Positions 20,721-34,031 of a DNA stretch of 64,000 bases are shown here, one piece after another. The position numbers were made by a program, and so were the translations under genes. Position 1 is the stretch's first letter, and each line of letters opens with the position of its first letter. Under the pieces are notes generated by a model, which saw nothing but the letters and a program-made list of their open reading frames with translations, made no database searches and was not told the origin of the DNA. The stretch is from Phoronis australis (taxonomy: Eukaryota > Phoronida > Phoronidae). Where the stretch lies: the NCBI GenBank assembly GCA_002633005.1, contig NMRA01000048.1, positions 1,103,582 through 1,167,581 of the forward strand, read 5' to 3'.

Positions 20721-23700
20721 GATGGTTGCTATTTTTACAACGTGGCTCATCTTCAGATGATCTCTCGTAGTTGTTCTTAGAGACCCTGATTTTCCAAGAT
20801 AATACAAAACAGAGGGAATTCATGTACGGGTAATCCGACTTCTTTTATGTAGCATTAGAGGATTCAAACTTAATTCCTGTATAGTTTTCTGTAGTAGATA
20901 CTAGAACTCTATTATTTTTGTTTGTTAATTACCAAACTTAGGAACATAAACTGTCAAATTCAAATACAAGGGATTGATTCAAGGCACAGCTCCATCATTA
21001 ATCGCTTTGTGTAAAGTGCTATAAGCCCACCTTCCATCTCAAACAGCATTTGATTTGGTCTACTTACAGTTATGAAATTTGTCTCAAATTGCTCGTTTGG
21101 CAAATTGCTGGTGATTTCAGAGATTGCAAGGAATTAGCATTTCATTATTGCTTGACCATACTCTCCAAGTTGGCTCGTCGCTGTGGGTCATTCCATGCGT
21201 CAGGCATTCTCAAGGAACAAAGTGAGATGAATCTTACGGGTGATACCGTATGTCTGTTAAATGAAAATTTTGTTCCTTGGATGGCAAGTGGCCTTAAAGC
21301 CTCTCAAGTGGTGATGCTTTCTTTCAAGTTTTGTGAAACAATCAACATGGTGTTGAACAAGTAAAACAGAGATGCGGTCATATGTGTAATAGAAAGAAAG
21401 AGTACTAAGGTACTACCCAAAACATTTAAGGGGGTTTGACAAAAGGCTGTAAAGCAGTCATTGTTTACAACATTGACTAACATATAAAACATTTGAATAT
21501 GATTTTATGATTTTTTATTTCAAATAACAGCTTATTGGAGTTGAAAAATGTTGATTTTGCATTGAGTTTTTGTTATATTTGGCATTCAGCAGAATAATTG
21601 TGATCTTGAAATTGGTGTGCTTTTGAGAAGGTCAAGCTGTACATTCCTGATGTGACACTGAGCCAAAATAGCTTATAAATGAGGTTGGTGTCATCTAATT
21701 TTATCTCCTATGTCATACTAAGTATGATGAGTATCAAAATAAAACAAAGAAAAAGTTAAGGGACAGTGGAACTTTTTGTATAGAAGGCAACACTCAGATG
21801 CTCAAAATACAGAAAAATGTGTACTTAACCATTAAACCAGTAAATATAATTAATCTCTTAAAATATAAAAGTGATGCTGTACAACAAAATTTATTCATAT
21901 TGAAATGATTTCAGTTGTTAATTTGATTTGAAGTGACTTTTCAGTAACCAATGTAAATTTCACATTTTTGCCAATGTTGTTCACTCGGTTGTTACAAAAT
22001 AACTAATTGGGTGACCCTCACATTATGTGTGGTTTTGTATTCTTATCAAAGCAAACCCCAAAATACAAATTTTTAGGATTTGAAAAATTAATGATGGGGA
22101 TCGTTAATAATGGTGTCGAACATCCTAATGTTATTTGGAAAAACCACGGTCTCAGTCTATGTCTAGCAGTTTGGTAATCTTCAATAGCAATTCTTTTTTT
22201 GGAATAATTAAAATAATCGTGCCTTTACATTTGCTGCAATTTTTGCTTTTAGCAGTTTTCGCTCACGACTGCTTGCAGGTTTCTACATTACAGCATTATT
22301 TTTATTATATTACCACTTTTGGATTTGTAGTGATGTCTGCTTTAGCTAGTCTTTTGTTAAATGGTGGATTATATCATGTAACAACAGCCAATGAAAATTT
22401 TGACAAACACATGAAGTGATGTCATCTACCTTGGGGCAGTCCCTGTGGATCATCCATCAATTGACCTGTCTGACATTTGAACTTGTGCTGCACTGCAATC
22501 TGCTTCAAGTTCAACTCTGCTTGAACTGTCACCAGCCTGGCAGGAAGAGATCTTTCTATCCTGTCTGGACAATGATAAACCAATTTATTTGGTCTCTCTT
22601 GTCAAAGTCCTGGGAATAATGCTTGGCTCTTGTACTGGATGACTCATTCATGCTGTGTGCTCACTGATATTCAGATGTGAGCTGATTTAGTCATGAGATG
22701 TTGACTGTGGGAGACTGGATTTTTGTTATCCATTGTCGAACATGGAAGAAATAGATACTTGGTACCAGGACAAAAGAACAGAGCATCAACGCAAACTTTA
22801 TAACAGGAAAAGTGAGCCTGTGATTTTGATTAATGGCTATTACAGAAACAATAATGATGCAGGTAGGAGGCAAATTCTGATGAAAATTAAATAAATTCTT
22901 TGTTATTTTAGTTCTAAATTTTTAGTGCATCTGGTAAGAAGTAAAAAAACTTGGCTTTTGTGAGGTTGTTATTTACAGTGACATGGTCATTTTTAGTTTG
23001 TTACTTTTTTTTCGTTTTCAACAGTTCTATTTAACAAAATATCTCCTTTACAATTTCCAAAGAAAGGAAACATATGTTCTCTAGTTGTCAGGATTTCAGG
23101 TTTCGTCCTCCTCTTTGATAAGTGACAATCCAGTATAATCCATGGAGTTTAATCTCCTTTTACTATCAATGTTCAGGCATCGGTGTTTAGGAGTGTGTCA
23201 GCAAAAACTTGATTCAAACTTTTTGGTATCAGTCAGTGGGAAGTGGGAACGCTTAATCCCATCTTGGAAAGACGTTCAACTCCACTGTAAACAGGCGAAT
23301 TTAACAATGGAGAGGCGTCAATACTACATTAGGAATGCTAAGTTCTAAGTTGCAGCGGTACCTTGATAACTTAAGTGATCCAGACATCACCTGGCAACAA
23401 CTTCTATGTTGGTTTCCTAGTTGTACCAAAGCTAATAGGCATGCTCAAGTTAGCTTTGCTGTCAATGCACTTTAAGTATTGCACTTTAAGTATTGGTTCC
23501 AGTAGACAATCATCGCATAGTGCACTTCTTACTTTATTGGCAAAATATTGACTCTGCATTATTTGAAAAGATACTCTCATGGAAATGTGCATTTATCTGG
23601 TCATGTGTGGTTGAAACATATATTTGCTTCTTTCCTTAGTTAACTGGAGCCACAAGTTATACCCATACAAAAATCTCACAAAAACTAGAGTAGACTTCTG

Positions 23701-24681
23701 TATCTTATCCAATTACAAATCAGTGCCATTTTGCTCTAGTCAAGTCAAAAAATTGATTTTCCTCTCAAGATATTGATGAGGCTGCCAACCTCAGAATTTT
23801 TTAAGAATGAGACTTTGCTCATCAAAGACGAACCATTTGGTTTTTCCAGTAATTTTGTTTCTGTTTGTGGTACCAAGGACAAATCATTTGTTTTTTTTTT
23901 CATCAATTTCCGTTCATGTTTCTATGACCAAACTTGCCTCCAGTATAGATAAGAAGAACGACTTGTTTTACACTGTTGATGAAGTTGCGATGTTATTTGT
24001 TGAACATTGGGAAAGTCATAGTGTTGCATGCTGGGAAAACCAAATCGAAATTTAAGCAAGTCCCAAATATTTGTGGAATTATGCGGTGTGGGATTCCTTC
24101 ATTTGCATAAGGAGACGTCTCAGTGAATATCCACATTGGCGGGTCTGTGTTGAACTTCAGCATTTCAAGATGAATTGGTTTGTAAGGCGTTGAACAAAAA
24201 TAATTGTGTGAAAGTTTCAAAACCAAAATTGTCATGAAACCCACTCTGTATGCTGTCCAGTTCACTCCAAAAGTAGTCGGACAAAAATAGGTCTCGCTGT
24301 CATGAAGGGAATTGACAGGTCACGATGGGTGATTACCCATGGTTCTAGTTATTCTGATTCCACTCGGACGTTATGACGGGTAATCTTGCTTTTGCACAGC
24401 TATCATAAAAGTCATTTTATATGTTTTTTCTGGCATGTACTAACTGTAAGTACTTCTGTTCATTTTTCAGTTTCCTGTTTCTGATTTTGAGGAACTGGGT
24501 GAATTATATTAAAACATTCTTATAGACCTATTTATATGCCATCTTGTTGTGTTTATATTCTGGTTTTCACAATGCATCTGAAATTGATAGATAAATGCTA
24601 TGTTTTGAAATTACTGTTGCATGACGAAAGATCAAGTCAAATGAATTATCAATGTCACACAGTCTGTGTTTTGGAGAGTTC
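20721..24681. other. unassigned, intron-like sequence
   Basis: No supported gene or repeat. Several frames of 60-100 codons occur (for example 21050-21364 and 22135-22419), but none has protein-like composition, splice borders or recognisable motifs. Confidence 0.5.
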
Positions 24682-25221
24682 TGAAGCATGTTCAATAGAG
24701 TGAGCGTCCACGAGCGATTTGAGCACCCTCGTCCTGAACAGCTGTGTTTACGTTAGCGCTCGCGAGTGTTCGCGAACAACCTCGAGAGCATGTTCGCTTA
24801 GATTTCCAAGATGGTATCCTGCGAAGGCTTCACGTCTGCAACATATGAACCAATTATGGTTCTGCAACACGAAAACTAACCTCAAAAGTTGACCGACTCA
24901 TCCGAAACTGTGACTTAAATCGCTGTAGCAATGAACAGTTTCCTCGACGTAATTTTCGATTCTTGTTGGGCTAAAGCCTTCACGGTTGTTGTCTTGGGCT
25001 GCCGATATTAATAATTATTGGCAAAGATTAATCATATTTATCGCTCAGTACGCCATAGGAAGGACTGTTAGTGTTAAGCTCATCGGCTAAGACGTTCAAC
25101 ACAATCTGCTTCAGAGTCGCCATACTGGATCGCACACTGAGCGCTCACAGCTGTTCAGGAGCTGTTCCTTGTGTTCGCGAGTACACGCTAGCGGGCGCTC
25201 ACTCTGTTGAACACGCTTCTG
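24682..25221. mobile_element. 540-bp inverted-repeat element (MITE-like)
   Basis: Left end GAAGCATGTTCAATAGAGTGA and the reverse complement of the right end GAAGCGTGTTCAACAGAGTGA match over about 28 bp. The inverted similarity continues patchily inside (CTGAACAGCTGTG near 24737 and CACAGCTGTTCAGG near 25146; GCTCGCGAG and TCGCGAGTA). The element is visibly richer in CpG than its flanks. No coding capacity; target duplication not evident; superfamily not assigned. Confidence 0.65.
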
Positions 25222-26990
25222 ATGAGCTGATTGGTATTTGTGTTCAAACTATGTGATCATTTACAATGAGAGATGAAACAGTGAAGTTGGGCATTCTTTT
25301 GGTTTCAATGCCGTGAAATCTCTCATGTAATTTTCATGCTGATGGAACACAAAAGCCCATGCATAGTCTTTATTTTTAAATTTGAAGTTTTTAAGTAGTT
25401 TAGGGTTCAACCCATTTAAGAGTTCATTATATCTGATGAAGTATGACCAATGTAGGATATTACGGGCATTCACTACGAATTTAGAAAGCTTGAAAGTGTC
25501 AGTGGTGGTAACTGTTTTTGTTCAAAGTTTATCTTTTGTTATCGTATTATTGTAGTCACTTTTTGCAAGCTTTTTCCTTGTCTTGCCTTGTGTAAGATAC
25601 TGTTAAGTGAAAGTTCAAACAACCAAGAAGTAACTGCTTCATGGACAAACCAGGGTGCATGCCATGATCTCAGGGTAAATTACAGTACAAGACCAAAGTA
25701 ATCAGACATTATACACAACAGTATCCCCATCACTGTGGCTAATTACTTTTACAGCAAAAATGACAGGTAATGACTATTATAATGGAAAATTCTAATTACA
25801 GAATAGGTTAGCCAACTTCTCTAACTTTCCTATTAACTTCCCTTCATTCACGGTTATGAGGAAAGTCTATTCTGACGACGTGTTCTGCTTGCACCTCGCT
25901 GGCATGATGGGCAAGTCTGTGTTATTTTGTATGAATACTTTTGGCGTATGTTTTAATTCTTGGCAAATTTATTAATCAGTAATTCACTGTTGGTCAAAAT
26001 TGTTGACTTTATAGTTCAGTTCACCATTGCCAGTGCTTTGAGCCTATGATGGTAGATGTCATGGCATTTGACTTGGTCGTGGTAGGTCATTTGGGGTTCA
26101 AAATGTTTGAAAACACCTTTGTAATTGCATGGTGACAGCACGTGGAGTTCTTGTTACAGGATCTTAATGTTTTTATTGCCTTCCTTTATGATCTTTTATA
26201 AAACACACACTGTGTTAAACTATTTTTGGTCACAGTAATTTCATTGTTATATGCTTGTGCTTTCTGTTCTAGTTTCAAGTGTTCCTTATTGTAGAAATGG
26301 CGTTTTTACAATTAATAAATGAATACATGAATGAACAATCTTTTTCTAAGTCAGTACATAGCGAAATAAAAATACAAGCCAAGATTTTTTCCAAAGGTAT
26401 AACAAACAAGGAACAAACTACTGTGAAATATTGCAAGCTACGTAGACAGCATCATATAGACTGGGGTCCATAAGAAGTGAAATAAAGAGAAATAACTGAC
26501 ATAACGTATAGCACTTCTGCTGTCCATTTACCTTTGTTGAGTAGATTTGCACCAGTCCCTGTCCCAGGAGTTACACAAACTTCCTACTTATTAAAAGTGC
26601 CTGCACTCACATACTTGGAAGGTGACTTCTAGTTGCCCTTGCTAAGTTCCATTATACCATAGTGCACAACACAGACTGCAGTAACTCCTAAGAGATTATG
26701 ATACTTCTACCTTACAGGGTTTGGTAGACCTCAGCAGCACTTTTGGTGCTTTACAATGTTGCTTAAGACATCTGGGGCTTGTTTCTTGTTAAGGGACTTA
26801 ATTAAGACTAAAAACAGAAATTCGGTCTTTCGCTCGGGCGATCAGTTGCTGAATGCAGGTTTAGCCAAGTAATTAGGACCACATCACAGCCTAGAAATGA
26901 TTTATACAAATTATCTCCGTAACTATCAGTTATGTGTACGTTCTCAGAGACTGCACTTTTGCTCAAGTGAGTTTAAATTATTTTTCACAC
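25222..26990. other. unassigned, intron-like sequence
   Basis: No gene, RNA or tandem array recognised. Confidence 0.5.
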
Positions 26991-27424
26991 ATTGAGAGAA
27001 GCGTAAGACCAAGTGTAGGACATTGAGAAAAGCGTAAGACCAAGTGTGGGATATTGAGTGAAGAGTAAGACCAAGTGTGGGACATTGAGTGAAGAGTAAG
27101 ACCAAGTGTGGGACATTGAGTGAAGCGTAAGACCAAGTGTACGACATTGAGAGAAGCGTAAGACCAAGTGTCAGACATTGAGTGAAGAGTAAGACCAAGT
27201 GTACGACATTGAGAGAAGCGTAAGACCAAGTGTGGGACATTGAGTGAAGCGTAAGACCAAGTGTGGGACATTGAGTGAAGCGTAAGACCAAGTGTGAGAC
27301 ATTGAGTGAAGCGTAAGACCAAGTGTGGGACATTGAGTGAACCGTAAGACCAAGTGTGGGACATTGAGAGAAGAGTAAGACCAAGTGTAGGACATTGAGT
27401 GAAGCGTGAGACCAAGTGTCGGAC
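26991..27424. repeat. 31-bp minisatellite
   Basis: Fourteen tandem units of 31 bp (ATTGAGTGAAGCGTAAGACC followed by AAGTGTGGGAC). Units vary at a few positions (GAGAG/GAGTG, GCG/GAG, GTGGG/GTAGG/GTACG). Because the unit lacks stops on the minus strand and 31 is not a multiple of 3, long overlapping frames appear there; they are artefacts of the repeat. Confidence 0.95.
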
Positions 27425-28356
27425 TGAAGTCTTTGTCATGTTTCGTGAAACAGTCCCCAGGGAAAGCTAACTGGTGATTTTAGAAAAGTTACCGTCAAAG
27501 TTCATTCATTGCACCCACAGAAATTGTCTTCTTCTTCTCTTCCGGTTTCAACATATGATCGAAGTACCAATCCTTATATGTCAATATTGAAGTAACATCA
27601 TACTTTGGTCCAGTCCAGCAAAGACCATTTTACTTTTCTTGAAAGCACATTGTCATGGATTAGAGGTATGAGTGCAATCTTCAAGTTCAGGCTAACATGT
27701 ATTGATTTTTCGCCAAGTCAGTCATCCTTTAAGTCTTAATGAATGAGAAGATTGTATCAGGGTCTATTTTTCGCATGCATCCGTTGTTGGCTTTTTGCAT
27801 GGTTGTCACAATGATCAAGTGTGGAGACTAGTAAGGTTGGTCTGTTGTGTAGTGACAGTAGCAGATAAGCAGTCTAGTTTTCTTGAAATCGTGGGCTTTG
27901 TGTAGATACCTGTTAGTGTAATAGGCAATAGACTTAATAATCTTTGAGCATTTGGGGATTTTCCTGGGTTTTTAGGTAATATGTTTTGGCTCTCAATAGA
28001 CTATAACACAGTATGGTTTTGCGCTTGCTGGACTCCCATATGTCATGAAACACTGTTTTGTCTCTTGCACTCATCCTGGATAATGCCAGTGTTCTTACAT
28101 TGGGAAGTGCAAAAATTGACGTCTAAAACCAAAAATTTTTAAATTTCAAAAGTCGGCATTAAAGTTGAAAATCACTTATCTGTGTTTATTTGGATAAATG
28201 AGTAACAAATACAGCTTTTTGGGACGATGTGAATTGAAAGTGGTGGGTAAGTTGATAGAATGAATTTTGTGATTTTGTGATAAAAATGGTCTGTCGCAAA
28301 TCACCGAAGCATGTCCAATGAGTACATAACTACTGTGACGTGGTGCAGGGGGAATA
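27425..28356. other. unassigned, intron-like sequence
   Basis: No gene, RNA or repeat recognised. Confidence 0.5.
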
Positions 28357-29598
28357 TCACTTCTTGATGCGGGCTGTGTAACCCCACGAGGTGCGTCTCG
28401 TGCAAAAGTCAGTCATTATAATGGCACTATCACTGGGGCAGCATGTAAGGATTTAGTTTTTACATGGTCTGTGTTTATCAGGGATGTGTTGCATTACCTT
28501 GTATATTTATTGCCCTGGTATTGTTTTGTATTAGATATCCCTGGGTGGTAATTAATATATTGAAATTCCCTGTTGGGAATTAATATATTAAGTTCAGTCC
28601 TCATTCTCAGAGGGTACACCTGTCTTGGAAGATGACATGGAAGTTGTTGAAGATGTATGGATTTCCAGGTTGTATAGTCTCTCTGGTTGATTCAAGTGTT
28701 GTGACACAAATCAATCAAGACTAATGAAGAACTCCTTCTTCCAATACCAATCAGCTGTGCAGTAAACTATTTATCATTAACTGCTGTTGGTCGATGGTGT
28801 CTCAGACTTATGACGGAAGTAATCAGCCTTTTCACACAGACACCATGCTTTCCATCTCCCGAATGTTTGTTCGAGGTAGAAACTGTCTCAACATNTCACT
28901 TCTTGATGCGGGCTGTGTAACCCCACGAGGTGCGTCTCGTGCAAAAGTCAGTCACTTTCAGAATGTCCTGTTTTCACATTCACAAATTATCTATGAATTC
29001 ATCTGCATAGGACATGTCAAATAGAAGTATTGTTTAGTTCCTGCTATATTTTAGCGTAGTTAGGTGCATACAAGTGCGCCTGTAGGCAAACACGGGCATT
29101 AACCTGGAGGAGTATGGCATTATAATGGCACTATCACTTGGGCAGCATGTAAGGATTTAGTTTTTACATGGTCTGTGTTTATCAGGGACGTGTTGCATTA
29201 CCTTGTAAATTTATTGCCCTGGTATTGTTTTGTATTAGATATCCCTGGGTGGTAATTAATATATTGAAATTCCCTGTTGGGAACTAATATATTAAGTTCA
29301 GTCCTCATTCTCAGAGGGTACACCTGTCTTGGAAGATGACATGGAAGTTGTTGAAGATGTATGGATTTCCAGGTTGTATAGTCTCTCTGGTTGATTCAAG
29401 TGTTGTGACACAAATCAATCAAGACTAATGAAGAACTCCTTCTTCCAATACCAATCAGCTGTGCAGTAAACTATTTATCATTAACTGCTGTTGGTCGATG
29501 GTGTCTCAGACTTATGACGGAAGTAATCAGCCTTTTCACACAGACACCATGCTTTCCATCTCCCGAATGTTTGTTCGAGGTAGAAACTGTCTCAACAT
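28357..29598. repeat. tandem duplication of about 540 bp, probably two alleles joined
   Basis: The block 28357-28894 recurs as 28896-28954 plus 29120-29598. The long part (28416-28894 against 29120-29598) has the same length, 479 bp, with only about four base differences. The second copy carries an extra 165 bp (28955-29119). The copies meet at a single N (28895). A near-perfect duplicate with one indel joined at an N is the signature of two haplotypes assembled in series rather than a real duplication. Confidence 0.85.
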
Positions 29599-29859
29599 CA
29601 TGTCGGTACATTATGTTGTTACACTATGCAGGAAATGCCATTCTCTGAGCAGTGATGAGATCAAAACTTTCCTTGCAATTATTTGCCAAAGGTGTCATGA
29701 CCTTTTCTACATGGAACTGAGTTGAAAATGTCACTTGTAGTTCTGTCCATGGTTCGTCTTTAAACTATTTCCTCCCAAGGCCCATGTGACTTTTAAGACT
29801 TATTACTGAAATTTGGCTTTGTGCTCCTCACTTCACAATTGTATAACACTGTAATTAGG

Positions 29860-29990
29860 AGGAGGCAGTGTGGTCTAAACATCTCGTTGGTTCGAGTACC
29901 ACTGGGCCACACTGCTAGGCCCTTGAGTCCCACTGAGCCACACTGCTAGGCCCTTGAGTCTGATTCTAGCTCCTCAGCTTGGTTTTAACT
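29860..29990 (+). repeat. possible tRNA-derived SINE fragment
   Basis: AGGAGGCAGTGTGGTCTAA followed 20 bp later by GGTTCGAGTACC resembles the A and B boxes of a polymerase III promoter with the middle of the tRNA region deleted. Downstream the segment CCACTGGGCCACACTGCTAGGCCCTTGAGTC is partly repeated (29919-29960). It does not fold as a complete tRNA, so a tRNA gene is excluded; SINE status is only suggested. Confidence 0.3.
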
Positions 29991-31317
29991 TTACATTAAT
30001 AAAGCACAAAAATAGTTCTAGGTGATCAGTGTAATGGGCCCACATGCACAGCCTACGCACGTCTGTTACAACGTGTACCAGACCTCCTGCAATTATATTG
30101 TTTTTAATTAGGAGCACATCTCAAGTATAGAAATAATTTATGAAATCATCTTAGTAACTAGAGGTTATGTGTGTGTTCTCATAAATTTGCATTTTTGCTC
30201 ACCCGGTAAGTGAGATTTAAGGTTCTTTTTCTGACCAAATTTCTTACCTAAGTATTAAGTCACTTTCATGAAACAGATTCCAATGCTTATTGAAACATTT
30301 TGAAATGCAGGTCACATGTTGGGAGTAAACAGTTAGCACTCTCATACAGAAAAATTGTGCCTGGACCTGCAGTTGTTCCAGCATTCTGCCTTGGGGAACT
30401 GGCCCATCATTCATGTGTCTTGGGATGGAAGTGTCTGCATGAAGTAAGGTCTGCAAGCATGTACCTGTAAGTGACAGTGCTGCCTTGACACTGCACTGTG
30501 ACAAGTGCTATCTCATTCTGTTATGCCCTACCGTTTAACTTTTGTCCAAACAAGTATCCTTCCCATGTGAAAATTGTGTATTTTCTAGCAAATTTTACTT
30601 TGAAAAATGTTTGTATTGGGTCACGAATATTTTAGGATTCTGAGCTCTATCAAATTCGAGTGAATTGATACTGAGGGTGGGGGGATGGGAGGTCAATTAT
30701 TCATGACCTATGTTGTTTGTTCATTCAATTTAAATGTGTTGTTGCCTTTATCATAAAACCACTCATTCTGGCACATGCATTGTACTGCAGTAACTGTCTA
30801 GTGTCAGTGTCTACCAATAGGGGCATGAATCGTGGGTATTTTTTCCTGAAATATTCATGGGATTTCAGAAAACATGGGAATGGCTGTTAAGTCACTTGGG
30901 CCTAATTATCTTGTCGAGGTTACTTACCCTTGAGCAAGTGTCCATCTGGACACTGAAAGAATCTCGCAAATGTTCTGGTAGCAGCACAACTTCAAAATGC
31001 CTAGCAATGCTTTCATTTCTGTGTAAATGTATCCATTAGCTGGTCAAGAGGTTGGACTATGAGATTGATATCCCCGAGGGGGAGTTGAGTTGCAGAAGGG
31101 TCGATATGTTTTCCACAATTAATTACTTGATTAAAATGAATGTTTTAAATTACTTCAGTTGGTTATGCCAAGGGTCTCTCTTCAGACTTCTTTGATTTTT
31201 TGTCATGTTCCTGTCTGAAGGCTATTCTCTGCCATTCATTAGGCAAACATTACAGTCTTGTAGTGCATTTAGAGCTGAATGATAAAATTGGTGATGCTGT
31301 CGTATGCTTTGTTTGAA
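29991..31317. other. unassigned, intron-like sequence
   Basis: No gene, RNA or repeat recognised. Confidence 0.5.
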
Positions 31318-31321
31318 ACTT

Positions 31322-33765
31322 ACCGTAATCGTTCGGGTTAACGCCCATGCTCAGTTAACCGCCCATCCCCGACTTTAAGTGGATTTTCGATTTAACCGCC
31401 CACTGCTCGGTTAACCGCCCCCCTGCGATTTTTGAAGATTTCCAGTTAAGCGCCCACCTCTCGGTTAAGCGCCCATTCCCGACTTTTAAAGAATGAAGAT
31501 TTAGCGCCCAGTGCTAAGGAAACGTGTGATTTCCCGACTTTTAGAAAAAGATCGATGATCACAAAGAGCGCAACGACGCCGGGCTTCCGAGACGGTGGTT
31601 TAGCAATGTGAATTACAATTCAAGTAACGAGTTATTGTCTTTGGTCATGGACTCACTTCAAAATATAATACTTGAACGTTTTTGTCACTTTATTTTCTTC
31701 CCATGTTTGCAAAGTTTAAGAACGCCGCCGGCGTCAAAACCTCCGCTTTCAGCGACTTTGTCTGCCGCGCTGAGTTTCCATCTGTAGTGCACAAGATAAA
31801 ACATATATTCGAAAAAATCAGGCCAGAGAAATGTGATAATGGTTTTGCCAACCCTCCAAATTCTATTAAGGTGGGAAGCTCTCGTATTTTGAACAAATCG
31901 CACAACTCACGGAAAGATGTCAAATTCTCAATATTTTGATGAATGTAACTCCCAGGTTATAGAGGATGTGTGGCGACCAAAGGGACAGTACAAGTGCCTT
32001 ACTGGGTTACCGATTTCGTTGCTGCATATCGATTTCTGAATTCAAAGGTTGATAATAATGTATGTTTGTGTATGATCTTGAGGTAATAAAAAACTGCTAG
32101 TCAAATTTTGTTTTTCGCGTATTGCATCTCAGTCAAACTGGCGTTAGCAGATTTAACTAATGTCGCTGGCTGTTTACTATTTCTTGCGTCAGCCCCCACG
32201 TAAGCGTGACTGTGTGAATTATCGTTTCCACATCCCCTTTTTAGCTATCCAGAATAATTTTGTTTATACATTGGCCAGTTTCAGCCTCGACAAAAATTCT
32301 TACCATTCTAGTCTGAAATATCTACGACGTAGACTGACTGAAAATTGGCGATAGTGGGTAAGAGATGCACGCAGCTAGCTACGGGCATGGGCGTAGGGAA
32401 CATCGAGCCGGGAAATATCGGAATAGACTTGACATCGCAGTTTTGGGGAACATTGGCAATGGAGGAACATCGTAAAGAATTGGGTCTTTTGTAGCAACAG
32501 CTTAAAAGTACATAGCCACGCCCGTTTTTGATACTTAGGACTGCCGCTATTCTCTTTGGCGACTTTGTAGTGCTGCACGTGTGCAAGTTCCCACACTTTG
32601 GAGTGCATGTTACCTTGACACCAACATGTGATTGACAGGTGACTCACACATAGGCCCTACCTGCGTGCTGAAATCCCGCCGCTATCTTTTGCCATAAAAA
32701 ACGAGGTGCATGTATCGAAAGAGGCCGTTATATTACTTGACGGCATTTATAAATCACGATTGTCAGCCGACTAAGACATTGCGCGCTAACAGCCTGACCG
32801 AACAGTGCCGCAGTGCGATTTTGCAAGTGATATAAATAGGATAATCTGGACATCCTGCATGTAAAATAAATTTTTTTCCACCACGAAGTTTGGTAAGGTG
32901 ATCGTTTAAGAATGAATTGAAACATCGCTGTTTTGTTGCGTTTATCACATATTTATGCCGTGGCTCGAAGTTTTATTGTTGGTTGACGAGTGGCTCACCC
33001 CGATTCTTGTCTTAGGCCTACTTCTTTGCCGAGCATGTTTGGCGCAACGGCAAGTGAAGAATGCCGGGCGGTCGAGATAAAACAGCTAGCCGCAGAACCA
33101 TACGCTGAAAATGTCATTGAGTCACGGAGTGTCGACATCCCAAACACAAAAAACATCTGAATTCAGTTTATCAAACTTTTATTACAACTAATTTTAAAAC
33201 TGCTCTCTGACAATGAACTTGGCAGCCAGTACGAGACTGTAACCATAAATTTGATGTCTGCTGTGACCTCTCCAACACGTGAAGCTTGCACGCGCGCACT
33301 TTAATTAGCAAGGTCGCATCTTGAAATATTTGCAATCCAAGTAGAGGCTGCGTGGTCTCTGGTCGTCTGCGCTGCGCAGGGCAAAGTAACAAGACCGCAG
33401 GACGGCACGGGGCTTTTACTCAGCAATCCTGTAAATTTAATAGTGAATAACTAATCTGAGGGCAAGAGAACCTTTTCATCCGCTGTTATGAAATTTTCCC
33501 CGTCATGTGGCGACGTGACCATAACGCTCTTTGAAAAGTGCTACGCGTTCCGAGTGCGTGTGTGGTGTGGGGACTTAGATCACGAGGTAACATTAACCGC
33601 CCAGGGCGGTTGCCTGTCGTAATAAGCGCCCATGTTCGGTTAACCGCCCACCCTGGATTTCTTGAAATTTCACGTTTAAGCGCCCATGTCTGGTTAACCG
33701 CCCACCCCCGAATTTTTGGGTTTGCCAATTTAACCGCCCAGGGCGTTAACCCGAACGATTACGGT
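31322..33765. mobile_element. 2.4-kb inverted-repeat transposon, ACCGTAATCG ends
   Basis: Perfect terminal inverted repeat of about 25 bp beginning ACCGTAATCGTTCGGGTTAA at 31322, with its inverse ending at 33765, flanked by the direct repeat ACTT (31318-31321 and 33766-33769). Both ends carry arrays of TTAACCGCCCA / TTAAGCGCCCA motifs, all in the same orientation (31340-31510 and 33593-33740). Inside is a cassette homologous to 3782-4470. Short frames exist (for example 31706-31939, MFAKFKNAAG onward) but nothing resembles a transposase, so it is probably non-autonomous. Superfamily not assigned. Confidence 0.85.
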
Positions 33766-33849
33766 ACTTGTGTCAGGAAAAGATTGGAATGGTTCTGTGG
33801 AAACACTTCTTCAGCTCATAATATGGCCACATTAGAAATTCTATGTTGT

Positions 33850-34030
33850 CATTTTTTTCACAAAAACAAAATGTAAAAAAAATTTAGTCTATTATTACTG
33901 GGTATAATTTGTACTGCGTAGATGTCCTAAATTACATTTGGGAAAGTTTCCATTATAAACCGCATAGTAATCAGCCTTTGTAAAATTGAAAAATTGCAGT
34001 TGCCATGTGTCAGAATGCCCAACTGGCAAT
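33850..34030. repeat. interspersed repeat shared with 20520-20720
   Basis: Second, diverged copy of the old interspersed element described at 20520. It ends against the 58-bp minisatellite; its GCAATTATTTTTGTGCAAAATAAG appears to have seeded the first unit of that array. Confidence 0.5.
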
Positions 34031-34031
34031 T

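Noticed and set aside
21050-21364. 104-codon frame
   Set aside because: No proper ATG at its start, random-looking composition, no splice sites in matching phase.
22135-22419. Hydrophobic 94-codon frame that could suggest a small membrane protein
   Set aside because: T-rich DNA gives Phe, Leu and Ile by composition alone; no splice borders, no family motif, no repeat copy to compare.
26944-27439. Overlapping minus-strand frames of up to 153 codons
   Set aside because: Product of the 31-bp minisatellite, open in several frames at once.
29875-29925. Possible tRNA gene from A-box and B-box-like motifs
   Set aside because: The spacing is too short and no cloverleaf (anticodon arm or acceptor stem) can be formed; at most a SINE remnant.
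33538-33876. 112-codon frame crossing the right end of the ACCGTAATCG element
   Set aside because: It reads through the subterminal CGCCC motifs and the terminal repeat into flanking DNA; composition reflects the repeat, not a protein.
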